A stretch of DNA of 64,000 nucleotides, taken from assembly GCF_019578655.1 (NCBI RefSeq), contig NC_063262.1, positions 18,917,582 to 18,981,581 on the forward strand. The letters run 5' to 3'. Position 1 is the first letter of the stretch. The number at the start of each line of letters is the position of its first letter. Positions 45,393 to 58,300 of the stretch are shown here, one piece after another. The DNA is from Ricinus communis. Taxonomy: Eukaryota > Streptophyta > Magnoliopsida > Malpighiales > Euphorbiaceae. A program made the translations under genes and the position numbers. The notes beneath the pieces were generated by a model. That model was not told the DNA's origin. It saw only the letters and a list, made by a program, of their open reading frames with translations, and ran no database searches.

Positions 45393-46820
45393 TGATGTGC
45401 GTAGAATACACACATCTAAATGGGGTTTTTAAGGCTGATTTTATATACATTTGGATATGAGTTGGTCCCAACACTCACCCTATGTGTCTGTTTGTGTGCA
45501 TTAGGTCCAAAAGAAGCCAAAGAGTGATAAAGGGAAGAATTGGAGCAGAATTGGACGTCAAAGTTGCCAAAATAAGTCAAGTTTGCGCATGAGGAAGCTG
45601 AACACGACCATGTTGGTTTTAACACTGGCCGTGTTCCTAACACGGGCACCAAAATGGTTGTGTTGGGTGTATTTGACAACAGGAAAAAGATGCGTTAATG
45701 AGCACGACCACAGAAAGTAACACGGGCATCAATACCAGGCCGTGTTCCCAACACGGGCATCAACATGGCCATGTTCGCGGCAGTTGGATGAATTAATTAA
45801 AAGAAAGAAAAGAGGGAAACACGAAAAAGCTAGGGTCAGAACATCCCAAACTCATCTTTTTCTCTCTCTAAGAGTTTTCTGAGTTAGAACTAAGGAAAAA
45901 GGAGACTTGGACCAAGGTTTCACTCGAATTCTCTTCGAAGATCAAAGATTGGCGAGGATCGTCGATTGGTTTCAATCCGAGTAAGAGGAACAAGAATTGA
46001 TCCAAGATTGGGCAAGAGGAATTGTAGCTATTTACTCTCATCCAAGGGTGTATTCGGATTTTTATACCTTTACTCATTTTTGCAATTGAATTCTTGTGGG
46101 TTGTGATGATAAACATGATTAGCTAAACTTGTTAACCCATTGGGGTTCTTTATCTAGGGATTTTTGTACTTAAATTTTGAATTGAATGTATTGATTGTCA
46201 ATATTGGTTTGCAATGGAAGTATTTATTGATTTGTTCTTCATATCTTATTGAATGATTTTTGAAATTTGAATGATCTTGAGAAAGACAATTAGGTTTGGA
46301 TTGTCCTTTGCAACCTAGAATTGAATTCGCCTAGAGATAGGGTGTTCGTTCTACCGGATTGAGAATTAACAACTCTCAATAGTGTTAAATGGTATATAAT
46401 GCTAATTTGGATAATTAGAGTTAGGAAGAGATTTCAACCTAATTAATCTAAGTTAAGATGTCAGTCTCCTTGAGAAAGGCATTAATTGCGTAGAGATTTC
46501 TCCACGGAAATTGAATTCAATCAATCAATTCTACCCTTAGTTTCCATTCCCTAGAGATAAGAATTCCCAATGGGTTATTCCTTTACTTGAATTAATCATT
46601 CCTTAGTAGACGTAGTTATACAATAATTAGAGTAGCTATTAGTTAATTTAGGAATTATTCATCAACACCATTTTTTTTAGATTAGATAACATAGAAGATT
46701 GAGTAGGTTTAGGTTCACACGTTCTTTGGGGAGTACGACACTTGGTACTCGTCGTTAGCTATACTCCACCGATAGGTACGCTGCCTTAGGTCATAGTCTT
46801 GCTTGACTTGGCAACCATCA
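45393..46820 (+). repeat. 3' LTR of element B
   Basis: 1428 bp, ends TGATG and CATCA intact, CACGG array at 45600-45778. Confidence 0.8.
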
Positions 46821-48929
46821 CTCTGAGTTCTTCAATATTTTTCTATAATTGAAATTTCAAAATAAATTAACATTGTAATAATGCTATTATTTAATTGACG
46901 TATAAAACAAATCCTTTTTGAGATATTATCTACAGTTTATGATGGAATTAATGATATATAACATGATGGATTTCTAGCTGAATGCATGTACTAAATCACA
47001 TAAATACCACAATCATACCTATAATAGTAAAAATAATTTAAGCAATTAGGATTTTTACAAGTTATTTAAAAATAAAAGTGTAATTTTATTTCATAAATAA
47101 ATACATAAATGCTTTTTGCTTTTATGACATTCAATGTTAGGTTTCACTGTGTAAGTAGTAAATGGCACGAGTTGACTTCGTCGAACTTCAAATTCATACA
47201 TAATTTGGAGGCAGTTTCTATAAATCATAATTTTAATATTATATCAATTGGTCAACATAAAATATTTAATTTGAAAAGTAATAAATAAGGAAAATTGACC
47301 TACTAAGATGTGGATTTCTTCTTATGTTGCCTAACTTTCCATGTATTCACTTGAATTCCAAATCTCCGCTAATTGGCTAAGCTGATCGATTTACGTGTAG
47401 TGAAAAATGGTTCTTTCTGGATAGAGTTATATACACCATCATATTACAAAAACAACTTATATTAATTAATTAAAGAAAAATAAATTATATGAATTTAGCA
47501 TCAAATATTAAAATATTAATTTAAAAGATATAAGATATTTTTTCATAAAAAATATTTTTTATCTTTTAATTGTAATATTAGCAGATTATGAATAGTTTCT
47601 TTTGTTAATAGCTATTAAAAAAAATAAATAAAAAGAATCTAGGAACTTGGGAGTCCCTCCCTCCATTCCCTTCTAAAATATTTCGCTGAAGTTGGGCGCC
47701 AAAAATCGTGCTTACTTTTACTATAATCTCCCTCCCTTGTTCTTACAATAACACATGGACCCAGCACAACTCTCAACGATATACTCATCCATTTCGTTTG
47801 TCTTTGTTTTAAAGAAAATATATGTAACAATTTTTTCTTTTTTACTTCGCAGGAATGTTCTATCGAAGTTATTATTGGGATGGTTTTAAGGAACCTTTAA
47901 TTTAATAATTAGACATTAAATCATTAAAATGGATATTAAAATTTATTTAAAAATAAATATTATTATAATTTAAATCTTTTAAAATTGATAATCATTAAAT
48001 TAAATAATACATGTGCAGCGGTGATTTCTTTTGCTAGAGTTAAAGAACTTTTATACAAAATTGGTAATCTTTAGATTTTTCTATCCTCATTCAAATTTAA
48101 AATTAATAATTAAATTAATTTTAAATATTTTACAAAAGTTACTCAAAAAGCTATTCAAAATTTTTTTATAAAATAAAAATAATTTAAAATAAAATATAAA
48201 TATTAGAACTCTTCAATATTATTAACTCACTAAAAATTAAACTAGTGAATATTTATTTTTATTTTTATAATAAAAATTTATACATATAGTTTGTAAAATT
48301 TAAAAATTATATATATTAATAAGAATGTTAATATTTGATAACATTGACTTAGAAAATTAAAATGATTTTATTGTTTTTGTTTTTACAGTCTGAAAAATTA
48401 CTTTTAAAAATTGATGTTTGTTAAAAATCTTTAATAAAAGATAAAAACATAATATATATTAATAAAAGATTTACTTTTAGAAACAGAGACACCGCTTGGA
48501 CCCACTTTAAGCCAAGTCATAAGCCCAGTCAACGACCTGGCCAGCTCCTATCTTTTAAATATGTTAATCTGCGCCTCCACGGGCTCTCCATAAACGCATT
48601 TCATATATCCTAGGGGCAATTCCGTAACTTGATATATTTGTCATCAGAACAATAAATACACTATACAAAAAAATTGAGAAAATTTACTAAAAAAATAAAA
48701 TATAAATGAAAAGAGAAAAAGAAAAAGAAAATAAGCACGAAGTTTTCGCCCTTCAGACCAACATCAACACAAGACGAGGACGAGCGAGAGAAACACAAAG
48801 ATTTTAGCAAGAAGGATGTATAAATAATAACAATAGCATAATAATAATAATAATAATAATAATAATCAATATAAGTAACATAAACAGAAAAATAAAAACA
48901 AAAATAAAAAAATAAAGACAAACACAGGG
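46821..48929. other. Host intergenic region upstream of the ATXR3-like gene
   Basis: Very AT-rich with no supported gene. A more GC-rich island lies at 47640-47790 and includes GCGCCAAA (47696-47703, E2F-like on the other strand). An (AAT)n tract is at 48838-48866. The promoter of the next gene must lie in the right part, but I cannot place a TATA box with confidence. Confidence 0.45.
48838..48866. repeat. (AAT)n microsatellite
   Basis: About nine to ten uninterrupted AAT units about 520 bp upstream of the ATXR3-like start codon. Confidence 0.85.
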
Positions 48930-49130
48930 ATTAGAGAACGAGAGAGAGGGAGAGCGCGAGAGAGAACAGAAACAAGAGAGATTTCTTTCTATTAAGCTGT
49001 TATTTCATCGATCTGCTTTCTTCGAATTCACAGCTTTGTGAAGGTCTCTTCGTCGATCTATCATTCCAGTTAATTGTTTTTCTTTTTCCTGGTAATTTTT
49101 CTCTCACTTTCTTTCTCTTCTTCTCTTTGG

Positions 49131-49366
49131 AAACCCTAGGGTTTCATTTCAAGCGTATACAATTAAATGCGCTTTTTCATTTATTAAAGTGGTTTGGTTA
49201 AATGTGTTAATGGAACCCTACATTGGGTTAATGTTTTGATTTGTTGAAGTTAGGGTTTTGAATTGGAGCGGAGGATAGCGAAGTGGAAGAGAATTTGTCG
49301 CAGTATGAGCATCAATAGCCCCGGGGAAGGGGAGAATTAGGGTTTGGAGTGAATCTTGTAGGGTTA
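49131..49366 (+). promoter_or_regulatory. Telo-box cluster in the 5' leader of the ATXR3-like gene
   Basis: Four copies of the TAGGGTTT/AAACCCTA core: a 14-bp palindrome at 49131-49144, and sites at 49251, 49338-49345 and 49359-49366. Telo-boxes are bound by TRB-type proteins and are common near starts of growth-related plant genes. That this cluster controls the gene is inference. Confidence 0.5.
49305..49340 (+). other. Upstream ORF of 11 codons
   Basis: ATG at 49305 to TAG at 49338-49340 ends 41 bases before the main ATG. Translation or conservation cannot be judged from one sequence. A possible 5' UTR intron (GTAATT at 49092, CAG at 49301-49303) would end right beside its ATG. Confidence 0.35.
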
Positions 49367-49381
49367 GAAGGAGGGATTTCC

Positions 49382-52300
49382 ATGGGCGATGGAGGTGTGG
49401 CATGCATGCCTTTGCAGCATAATAGTATCATGGAGAGGTTTCCAATTCAGGACAATACAAGTACAGCAACAGCAGCGACAACAACACTTTGCAGCAGCGG
49501 AAGCAAAGCTAACACCACCACCACCACCACTAGCACCACAGGCAGCAACATTAACAACAACAACAACAACAACAATAATAAAAACAACGGTGGCAATGTA
49601 AATACCAATAACAACAGCACTACCAACGGGGTCAATTCGAAGCCCAAAAAAGTATTGAAGAAGGTAATTAAGGTTAAGAAGGTTGTTACAGTGAAGAAAG
49701 TAGTAGCAGACAAGAGTCAATTGGGAGCTGAGAAGGCAGTTAAAACTATTAACAAGGTAAAAGAAGCCAGCAAAGAGGGAAAGGTTACTGTCAAGGAGAA
49801 AGAAGCAAAGAGTAGCAGCAAAGAAGCGGACAACAATGTCGGTTTGAGTTCTGCTGAAAACAAGGTGCAAAATAACAACAAAGAGGAAGTTGAAGAGGGT
49901 GAATTGGGGACCTTGAAGTGGCCACCAAAAGCAGCAGAAGTTGAGAATGGGGAATTTGTTCCGCCAGAGAAGACCACTAGGAGAACTGAAATTGACAAGG
50001 GAGAGATTGTTATTGCTGATAAATGGAGGAAAAGGGATATAGAGAAGGGAGAGGGTACTGCGGTTTCAGGCAGATGGAGGAAAGGGGACTTTTCCAGAGA
50101 TGAAATTGAAAAAGGGGAGTTCATACCGGATAGATGGCATAATAAAGAAGAATTGGGTTATAATAAATCCCGTACCAAGTATGACATTAGTAGAGAGCGT
50201 ACCCCACCTTCTGGAAAGTATTCCAATGAAGACATTTATAGAAGGAAAGAATTTAGTCGGAGTGGGAGCAGCCAGCACAGTAAAAGTTCCTCCCGGTGGG
50301 AGAGTGGCCTGGAGAGAAATATAAGAATCAGTTCAAAGATTTTGGATGAAGAAAGCATGTATAAAAGTGAATACAGCAATGGCAAGAATCATGGGAGAGA
50401 TTACACTTCTGGTAACAGGTTGAAGCGATATGGTGCTGACTCTGATAGCAGTGAGCGCAAACATTATGGGGATTATGGGGATTATGCATGCTCTAAAAGC
50501 AGGAGACTTTCTGAGGATACTGCTCGTCCTATTCACTCAGAACACTATTCTCGTCACTCTGTTGAAAGATTCTATCGAAACTCTTCTACTACTTCTTCAA
50601 GAATATCTTCATTAGACAAATACTCCTCCAGGCATCATGAACCCACTTTGTCTTCCAAAGTTGTTTATGATAGGCATGAACGCAGTCCTGGGCATTCTGA
50701 GCGGTCCCCACGTGAAAGAGCCCGTCACTATGACCATAGGGATCGGAGTCCTGTCCGTCGTGAGAGATCCCCATATCGGCTTGAGAGATCACCCTTCGGC
50801 CGCGAGAGGTCACCCTATGTCCGTGAGAGATCACCCTATGGCCGTGAGAGGTCTCCTTATGTACATGAGAGGTCTCCATATGTACGTGAGAGGTCTCCAT
50901 ATGCACGGGATAAATCCCCATATGACCGAAGCCGGCATTATGATTATAGAAGAAGTCCTGCTCATTCAGAACGGTCCTCACAGGACCGGTACCATGACTG
51001 CAGGGATCGGACTCCAAACTTTCTGGAGCGTTCCCCACTTGATCGAGGTAGGCCCAATAATCATAGAGAAGCAAGCCGGAAAGGTGGTGTAAGTGAGAAG
51101 CGGAATTCGCAGAATGCTAATAAAGGCAAGGAGGATAAACTCAACCAGAAAGACTGTAGTGAAAGAGATTCCCAATTCATAGTCAAAGAATCTCAAGACA
51201 GAAACGATGTGCATAATATTACTGGACTGGAAGAGAAAAATGCAAGTTCTGATTCTCTCAAAGAGGCACAAACTCAGAGTCCAGTCATGGATGTCAAAGA
51301 GTCTCTTCCTGTTGATGGACCTCCTCCTGAAGAACTTTTATCTATGGAGGAAGATATGGATATATGTGACACACCACCTCATGTCCCGGCAGTTACTGAT
51401 TCCTCAACAGGAAAATGGTTTTACCTTGACTATTTTGGCCTGGAATGTGGACCTTCAAAGTTATGTGACCTCAAGGCACTTGTGGATGGGGGAGTTCTCG
51501 TGGCTGATCACTTGGTCAAGCATTTGGATAGTGACAGGTGGGTAACCATTGAAAATGCAGTTTCACCATTAGTTGCGTCGAATTTCCCATCTATTGTCTC
51601 AGACACTGTGACTCGGCTAGTGAGCCCCCCAGAGGCACCTGGTAATCTATTGGCAGATACTGGAGATATGGGGCAGTCTGGTTATAAGAATGGTGAGGAA
51701 GCATCAATGGCTTTGCCACAGCCCCTCGGCTGCCTTAATGACAATGCTGCTCTGTCTGAACCTTTAGAAGATCTCCATATTGACCAAAGGGTTGGAGCTC
51801 TGTTGGAGGGTTATACTATTGTTCCTGGGAGAGAACTAGAGACTATAGGAGGTACTTCTGTCTCTTAAATTTGCCTTTTTCGGCCCTCCTAATATTTAAT
51901 TTCTGTGTCTTGTTATTGATATATATGGATATTTTTTCTGGTGAAGATATCTTACTCTTTTCCTACTTTTATCATCTTGCAGAAGTTTTGCTAACGACAT
52001 TTGAGCTTGTGCCATGGGAAAGATGTGGGCAATCAGAAGGTAACTGTACATTTAAATGTCTTAATATTTTAATCTTTCTTTATTTATTAGTTTTCTTGGA
52101 TCAATTTGGTTCTTGGTTGGAATTGGTTTGGATTTTCTTTTTACTTACCATTCCATCTTTTTTGGCTGTGCTGGAGACTTGTGTTCTGTCAATTGTGAAA
52201 TCAGTCCTCAGTCTAGATGTTATATGACATTACAGTTTCACATGTTGTGCCATTTTGGCATTGCTGAGATGGTCTAGTACTTTTCTGGGGAGTAAAGTGA

Positions 52301-55300
52301 AATCAGTTTGTTTTAATCTTAGAGTTGGAAGCTGGGAATCAGTTAAATTTCAATGGGTGCCCATAAAAACTACTGGTTGGAAAAATAAACAAATTGTATC
52401 GCATGTAAGGAGTTATTGTAGTAATTATACAATGTTTCACTGCTCTGGCCTCATCTATGAAGCTTTAAATTTCTTTGATCTTGGCAGGACCTCAATTCAT
52501 AAATTCATCATAATCTCTTGTAGCTCTTGCCCATTTATTACTAGAAAGGTAGCAGGTCAAAATTTGCAGAAATCTAAATAAGGATATGCAGTCATTCTAT
52601 ACTGTACAATTGAATAAAAATGGAGCAGTGCTTTTTGTTGCTTTCTGGTGTTAGATATAATAAAGTTCATTGAAGATCTTTGTAAATGCAAGTCACATAT
52701 CTGTGCAAAAAGATATTAACTTCACACCCGTTAACGAGTTTGAATTCTTCATACACAGCTCTCAGCTGGAATCAAGCTTGTGTTGCAGAACAATTTGGTC
52801 AAAGTAATGATGAACCATCAAGATATTCTGACTTGAAACCAAATGATGCTGTCGAAGTGAGTTCAAGTGCAACCTCTGATAGGGATCAAAGCTGTGCCTG
52901 TTTTGCAGATTCTGCCGACTGGTTTTCTGGCCGATGGTCGTGCAAAGGTGGGGATTGGAAGAGGAATGATGAGAATGTCCAAGATAGATTTTCTAGAAGG
53001 AAATTTGTCCTTAGTGATGGCTATCCATTGTGCCAAATGCCAAAATCAGGGACAGAGGACCCTCGGTGGCATAGGAAAGATGATTTGTATTATCCTTCTC
53101 AAAGTCGAAGGCTTGACCTGCCACCTTGGGCTTTCTCCTGCACCGATGAAAGGAATGAATGTGGTAGTGCTAGCAGAACTACTCTTGCTAAGCCATCTGT
53201 AGTTAGAGGGGTGAAGGGGACTATGCTACCAGTGGTCAGGATAAATGCATGTGTTGTAAAGGACCATGGTTCATTTGTTTCAGAACCGCGTATAAAAGTT
53301 CGAGGAAAGGAAAGGTACCCTTCAAGGTCTTCTCGGATGTACTCTGCTGCTAATGATGTGAAGAGATTGACGGCAGAAGGTGATTCACAATCCAAAATTG
53401 ATCAAGATTCTCACAGTTCTTGGAAGTCAATTTCATTCGTTAACACTCCCAAAGACCGTCTTTGCACGGTGGATGACTTACAGCTACATTTGGGTGAGTG
53501 GTACTACCTGGATGGTTCTGGGCATGAACAAGGGCCTTCATCATTTTCTGAGCTTCAGGTCTTGGCAAGTCAAGGTGCTATTAAAAAATGGAGTAGTGTT
53601 TTCAGAAAATTTGATCGAGTATGGGTTCCAGTTACCCCTGTCACAGGGTCTTCTGAAGCCACTTTTAAAACTCAAGAGGAGACAGTTGCACTTCCTGGTG
53701 ATTCTTCAACAACTCTTTCAAAATCGCAGGGTGCTGCGAATAGTGAAAATAATGCAAATTCAGTTCCATTTCATTGCCAGCATCCACAGTTCATTGGTTA
53801 TACCCGTGGGAAGCTGCATGAATTGGTAATGAAATCTTTCAAGAGCCGGGAGTTTGCTGCTGCTATAAATGATGTATTGGATCCTTGGATCAATGCTAAA
53901 CAGCCTAAGAAGGAGGTCGATAGTCATATATACCGAAAATCAGGTATGGATTAATTCCTTAAAATAAGACTAATGATGCCTTTTTGAATTTACTGAAGAG
54001 CAACAGTAATTTTGTACAAGGCCTGCCAGTGAACAAATAATTGATTCAGTAGTAGGCTAAAACGTTTCCTAGGAAAAACTTACCTGATCTAACTCTCTCC
54101 TCTCTTTTGAATGCATATGCATCTTTTTCTAATCCATATTTTTTGCTAACAGTTATATGCTGAAAAGAATCCAATGTAATGTGCAGACTAAATAATGTAT
54201 GAATTGGTGCTAATTAAATAAGTTTCATAATTCTTGTTTGTTGCATGTGCTTGTGGCATATGTGACTAATAATTTGGTTAGTCTTAGGATTAACGTAAAA
54301 AATCCAAACCTTTAGTCAAATTTGCAGTTAAAGCCAATCCTTTCAATTTTATTTATTTCCAAATTGAGATGGACAGTTTCCAAAACTCTCAGATTGATAA
54401 TATAGCATGCAATGGTTTCATTGAAATTTTACATTAGCATCACATTTAGGGAGTGACAGGGAAGAACAGATAGAAAAGTTGTAATTATGATTTCACCAAT
54501 CACCGAGTGACTATTGTTAATTTTGTAGCGTTCTCTCATGTGTATTCAACTGGCAGTACCTGACAGTTTTCCTTAGCATAACCTTTCTTTCCACTTCATC
54601 CATATAATATTTTGCACAATTCATTCATCTAGCTTTAAGCTCCTTGGTGTTCATTAAGTTCTCTTAAAAGAGGTTAGAGATCACTATTTTGAAGCATTTT
54701 CTGAGACGACCTTACGTGCCTTCCTTTTCACTGTAGCTATGTATGTCTGTATTCCTAAATGTGGGGTTTTGAAATCATTGTTTTTCATTCTTTCAGCTGG
54801 GTGGCTCTCCATCCTTGTTTTATGATGAATTTGATTTCAGTTAACTGTGATTTTTTTCTTTTCTCGTCTTTTTCCCTCTCTGATTGCACTTACATTACCT
54901 ATGCTAATTTCTAACTATTGTCTTTATGTTATCCTCAATGTTTTCTTCTTTCCTTTCTTTTTAATACTATCTATTCCTGAAAATCCTTTATGCTGATGCT
55001 TCAATTAGGCTAGATCGATTTTCTCTTAGCCATATTTTTTCTCTATGCGTTTATACATGCTCTTCTCTGCTTCCTTTTTTATATTTCATACATGTATATG
55101 CTATTCCTATAGCTTGCAATTTGTAATCATTTGAGGCTCTTTTCTTCAATTTCAGAAATTGATGGACGTTCTAGCAAAAGAGCCCGGCTTCAGGTTGATG
55201 GAAGCGACGATGATTATTTTATAGACGAAGATGTGGAAAGCATTCAAAAGGATGAAACCACTTTCGAGGAGTTGTGTGGTGATTCTATTTTTCACGGGGA

Positions 55301-58300
55301 AAATAGTGAATGCTCAGACAGTGAGTTGGGAAGCTGGGGGTTATTGGATGGTCATATGCTGGCACGAGTCTTTCATTATATGAGATCTGACATGAGATCC
55401 CTTGTCTTTGCTTCTTTGACTTGTAAGCACTGGAGAGCTGCTGTCAGTTTTTATAAGGATATTTCAAGACAAGTTGATTTCTCACATTTGGGTTCTAACT
55501 GCACTGATTCAATGATCTGGAATATCCTGGTAAGTAATTATATGATTTTGCTCTACCAGTTGTGGTCAGGTTTTCTAAATTTTCCAGATTAACATATTTA
55601 TTTGCTTGCAGAATGGTTATAACAAAGAAAGAATAAATTCGATGGTGCTGGTTGGCTGCATGAATATTACTCCTGGATCACTTGAAGATATACTTCGCGC
55701 TTTCCCTTGTTTATCCTCTATTGACATTAGAGGTTGCAGCCAATTCAAGGAATTGGCCCTTAAATTTCCTGATGTGAGATGGATCAAGACTCAAAGTTCG
55801 CGTGGTATAGGAATCATTGAGGAGTCATCTTCTAAAATACGGAGCCTTAAACATATCAGTGAGAGAACTCCTACATTTTACAAAACTAAGGGTTTGGGTA
55901 GTGATGCTGATGATTTTGGTGATCTGAAAGAGTATTTTGATAGTGTGAACAAGAGGGACTCAGCAAATCAATTATTTCGACGGAGTTTGTATAAGCGCTC
56001 AAAATTGTTTGATGCTAGAAGGTCATCATCTATTGTATCTAGAGATGCTCGTGTGAGGCGATGGGCCATTAAGAAATCCGAATCTGGCTACAAGAGGATG
56101 GAGGGATTCCTTGCGTCCGGCTTGAAGGACATCATGAAAGAAAATACCTTTGATTTTTTTGTGCCCAAGGTACTGCTAATAATTATCTTTTATTGAGATG
56201 TCTTGTCTTACATATTTGCTCGAATTAATATTCCTTTTTATCTTTTCCTTAATCAGGTAGCGGAAATTGAGGATAGAATGAAAAGTGGTTACTACCTCGG
56301 GCATGGTTTAAGATCTGTAAAGGAGGATATCAGTCGTATGTGCAGGGATGCGATTAAGTAAGTCTGTCTTTGAAATTGTAGTATGCATAAGTTTCCAAAC
56401 GGGCAAATTTAAACATGCTCTCCTCTATTCTCTCCACCCATCGTACATACTTAATTGTTTGTGCTATAATTATGACAAAGCTAAGCCATCATTTATGTAT
56501 ACACATCATGTGCTGTGGATGTTTATCCTTGTTTTACCTTTTCCCAGTTATTGGTGTTTACTCCATTCTCAATTTGACTTGTATATTTATCACTGGATGC
56601 AGAGCAAAGAATCGGGGTGCTGGAGACATGAATCACATTATTTCGTTATTTCTCAAACTTGCCTCCCATTTGGAAGATAGTCCTAAATTCTCTTACGAAA
56701 GAGATGAACTAATGAAGTCATGGAAAGATGATTTGTCTGCAGGGTTAGGCTGTGCTTCGATGAAATCTAAGAAGAAGTTACTCATTGATAAGAAGAATGC
56801 TAACAGGAATAATGGCAGTACATTTTCAAATGGTGGTTTTGATTACGGAGAATATGCATCTGATCGGGAAATCAGAAGACGCTTGTCCAAATTGAATAGA
56901 AAATCTATGGAATCTGGAAGTGAAACTTCTGATGGACTTGACAAGTCTTCTGAAGATGGCCGGAGTGAGAGCGATAGTACTTCCTCAGATACAGAAAGTG
57001 ATCTGGATATCCGATTAGAAGGTCGAATCGGAGAGTCGAGAGGGGGTGGATTCTTTATGGAGGATGAGGCTTTAGATTCCATGATAGATGAGCGTGAATG
57101 GGGTGCTCGCATGACAAAAGCAAGCCTGGTTCCTCCTGTTACTAGGAAATATGAGGTTATAGATCAGTACGTTATTGTAGCAGATGAGGAGGATGTGCAG
57201 CGGAAGATGTGTGTTGCCCTGCCAGATGATTATGCTGAGAAGCTTGACGCACAGAAAAATGGTACTGAGGATATGGAGCTTCCTGAAGTTAAGGAGTATA
57301 AACCTAGAAAGCAGCCTGGAGATGAAGTCTTAGAACAAGAAGTTTATGGAATTGATCCCTATACCCATAATCTTTTACTAGACTCAATGCCTGAAGAACT
57401 GGATTGGACTCTATCAGACAAGCACATGTTTATTGAAGATATGCTCCTTCGAACTCTCAATAAGCAAGTCAGGCGCTTCACTGGTACTGGTAACACTCCA
57501 ATGAAGTATCCTTTGAAGCCCATTATAGAAGAAATCGAAGCAGCTGCTGAAGAGGACTGTGATGTACGGACAATGAAAATTTGTCAGGGCATCCTTAAGG
57601 CAATAGATAGTCGTCGTGATGATAACTATGTTGCTTACAGGAAGGTATGGGGCATCATCTTTTTACACTATGGGCCTAATAATGCTTCCTTGATCTGTTC
57701 CTTACTCTTTCCCTTTCACTATTTTTTGTTAGGGGCTTGGTGTTGTTTGCAACAAAGAAGGTGGTTTTGCAGAAGACGATTTTGTTGTGGAGTTTCTGGG
57801 AGAGGTACAGATGCAAAGTAGTTAAAAAGTTACTTTTTAGAAGCATTTAGCATGGTAGAATGATGTTTTGCAAAATTTTAAATTTTGTTGCCTTCATTAA
57901 AATGTCAGCTTATCTATGTTTTGATATAGGATAGTTAAGTGAGTACTTGTGTGTATTAAATACATACCACCCAAGCCTTTGAGCTCTAATTTAAATGATA
58001 AAGAATAAGGAGGAAGTTGCAGCAAATACAAACATGACCAAGTGTTAAGCAAACTGCACATTGCATGAGGCCTAATAATAGTCATCAGAAGTAAAAATCT
58101 GAGGTGGCTGTATTATTGTGGACATTTATTGGAGTAGAGTGTACAGGCTATTCGATGAGGGGCAAGGACTTGTTGATACTTTATCCTGTAATTTGAGTGG
58201 CATGGAGATGTTTATGGCTCAGACACCCAACACTAAAAAATTTTGGTAGGGAATTTAGAATGTAATACGTCTGGTGCTTGATATTGAAATGTGCAACTAT

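Larger units (their letters stand above)
40699..46820 (+). mobile_element. Element B: short Athila-like non-autonomous LTR retrotransposon
   Basis: 6.12 kb. LTRs 40699-42154 and 45393-46820, with ends TGATG (TAATG in the 5' copy) and CATCA. Flanks are CTCTC and CTCTG, a near-perfect 5-bp duplication. LTR starts and CACGG arrays are related to element A, but the bodies differ, so A and B are sister families. It holds only a gag-like ORF and lacks the ATHILA ORF1-like gene and all of pol. Confidence 0.85.

Noticed and set aside
47696..47703. E2F-like TTTGGCGC site (reverse strand) as a control element of ATXR3
   Set aside because: An eight-base match 1.7 kb upstream of the start codon is too weak alone; mentioned only within the intergenic entry.
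47639..47830. 63-codon open frame on the - strand in the GC-richer island
   Set aside because: No recognisable domain, no supporting splice or promoter signals; left unannotated.
48661..48921. 86-codon open frame on the - strand
   Set aside because: Low-complexity Phe/Tyr product of an AT-rich region and an (AAT)n tract.
50755..50922. Tandem 21-bp repeats as a non-coding satellite
   Set aside because: They lie in frame in exon 1 and code for conserved-type RERSPY repeats.
52255..52581. 108-codon open frame upstream of ATXR3-like exon 3
   Set aside because: Sits in the intron between 52039 and 52759; no family match.
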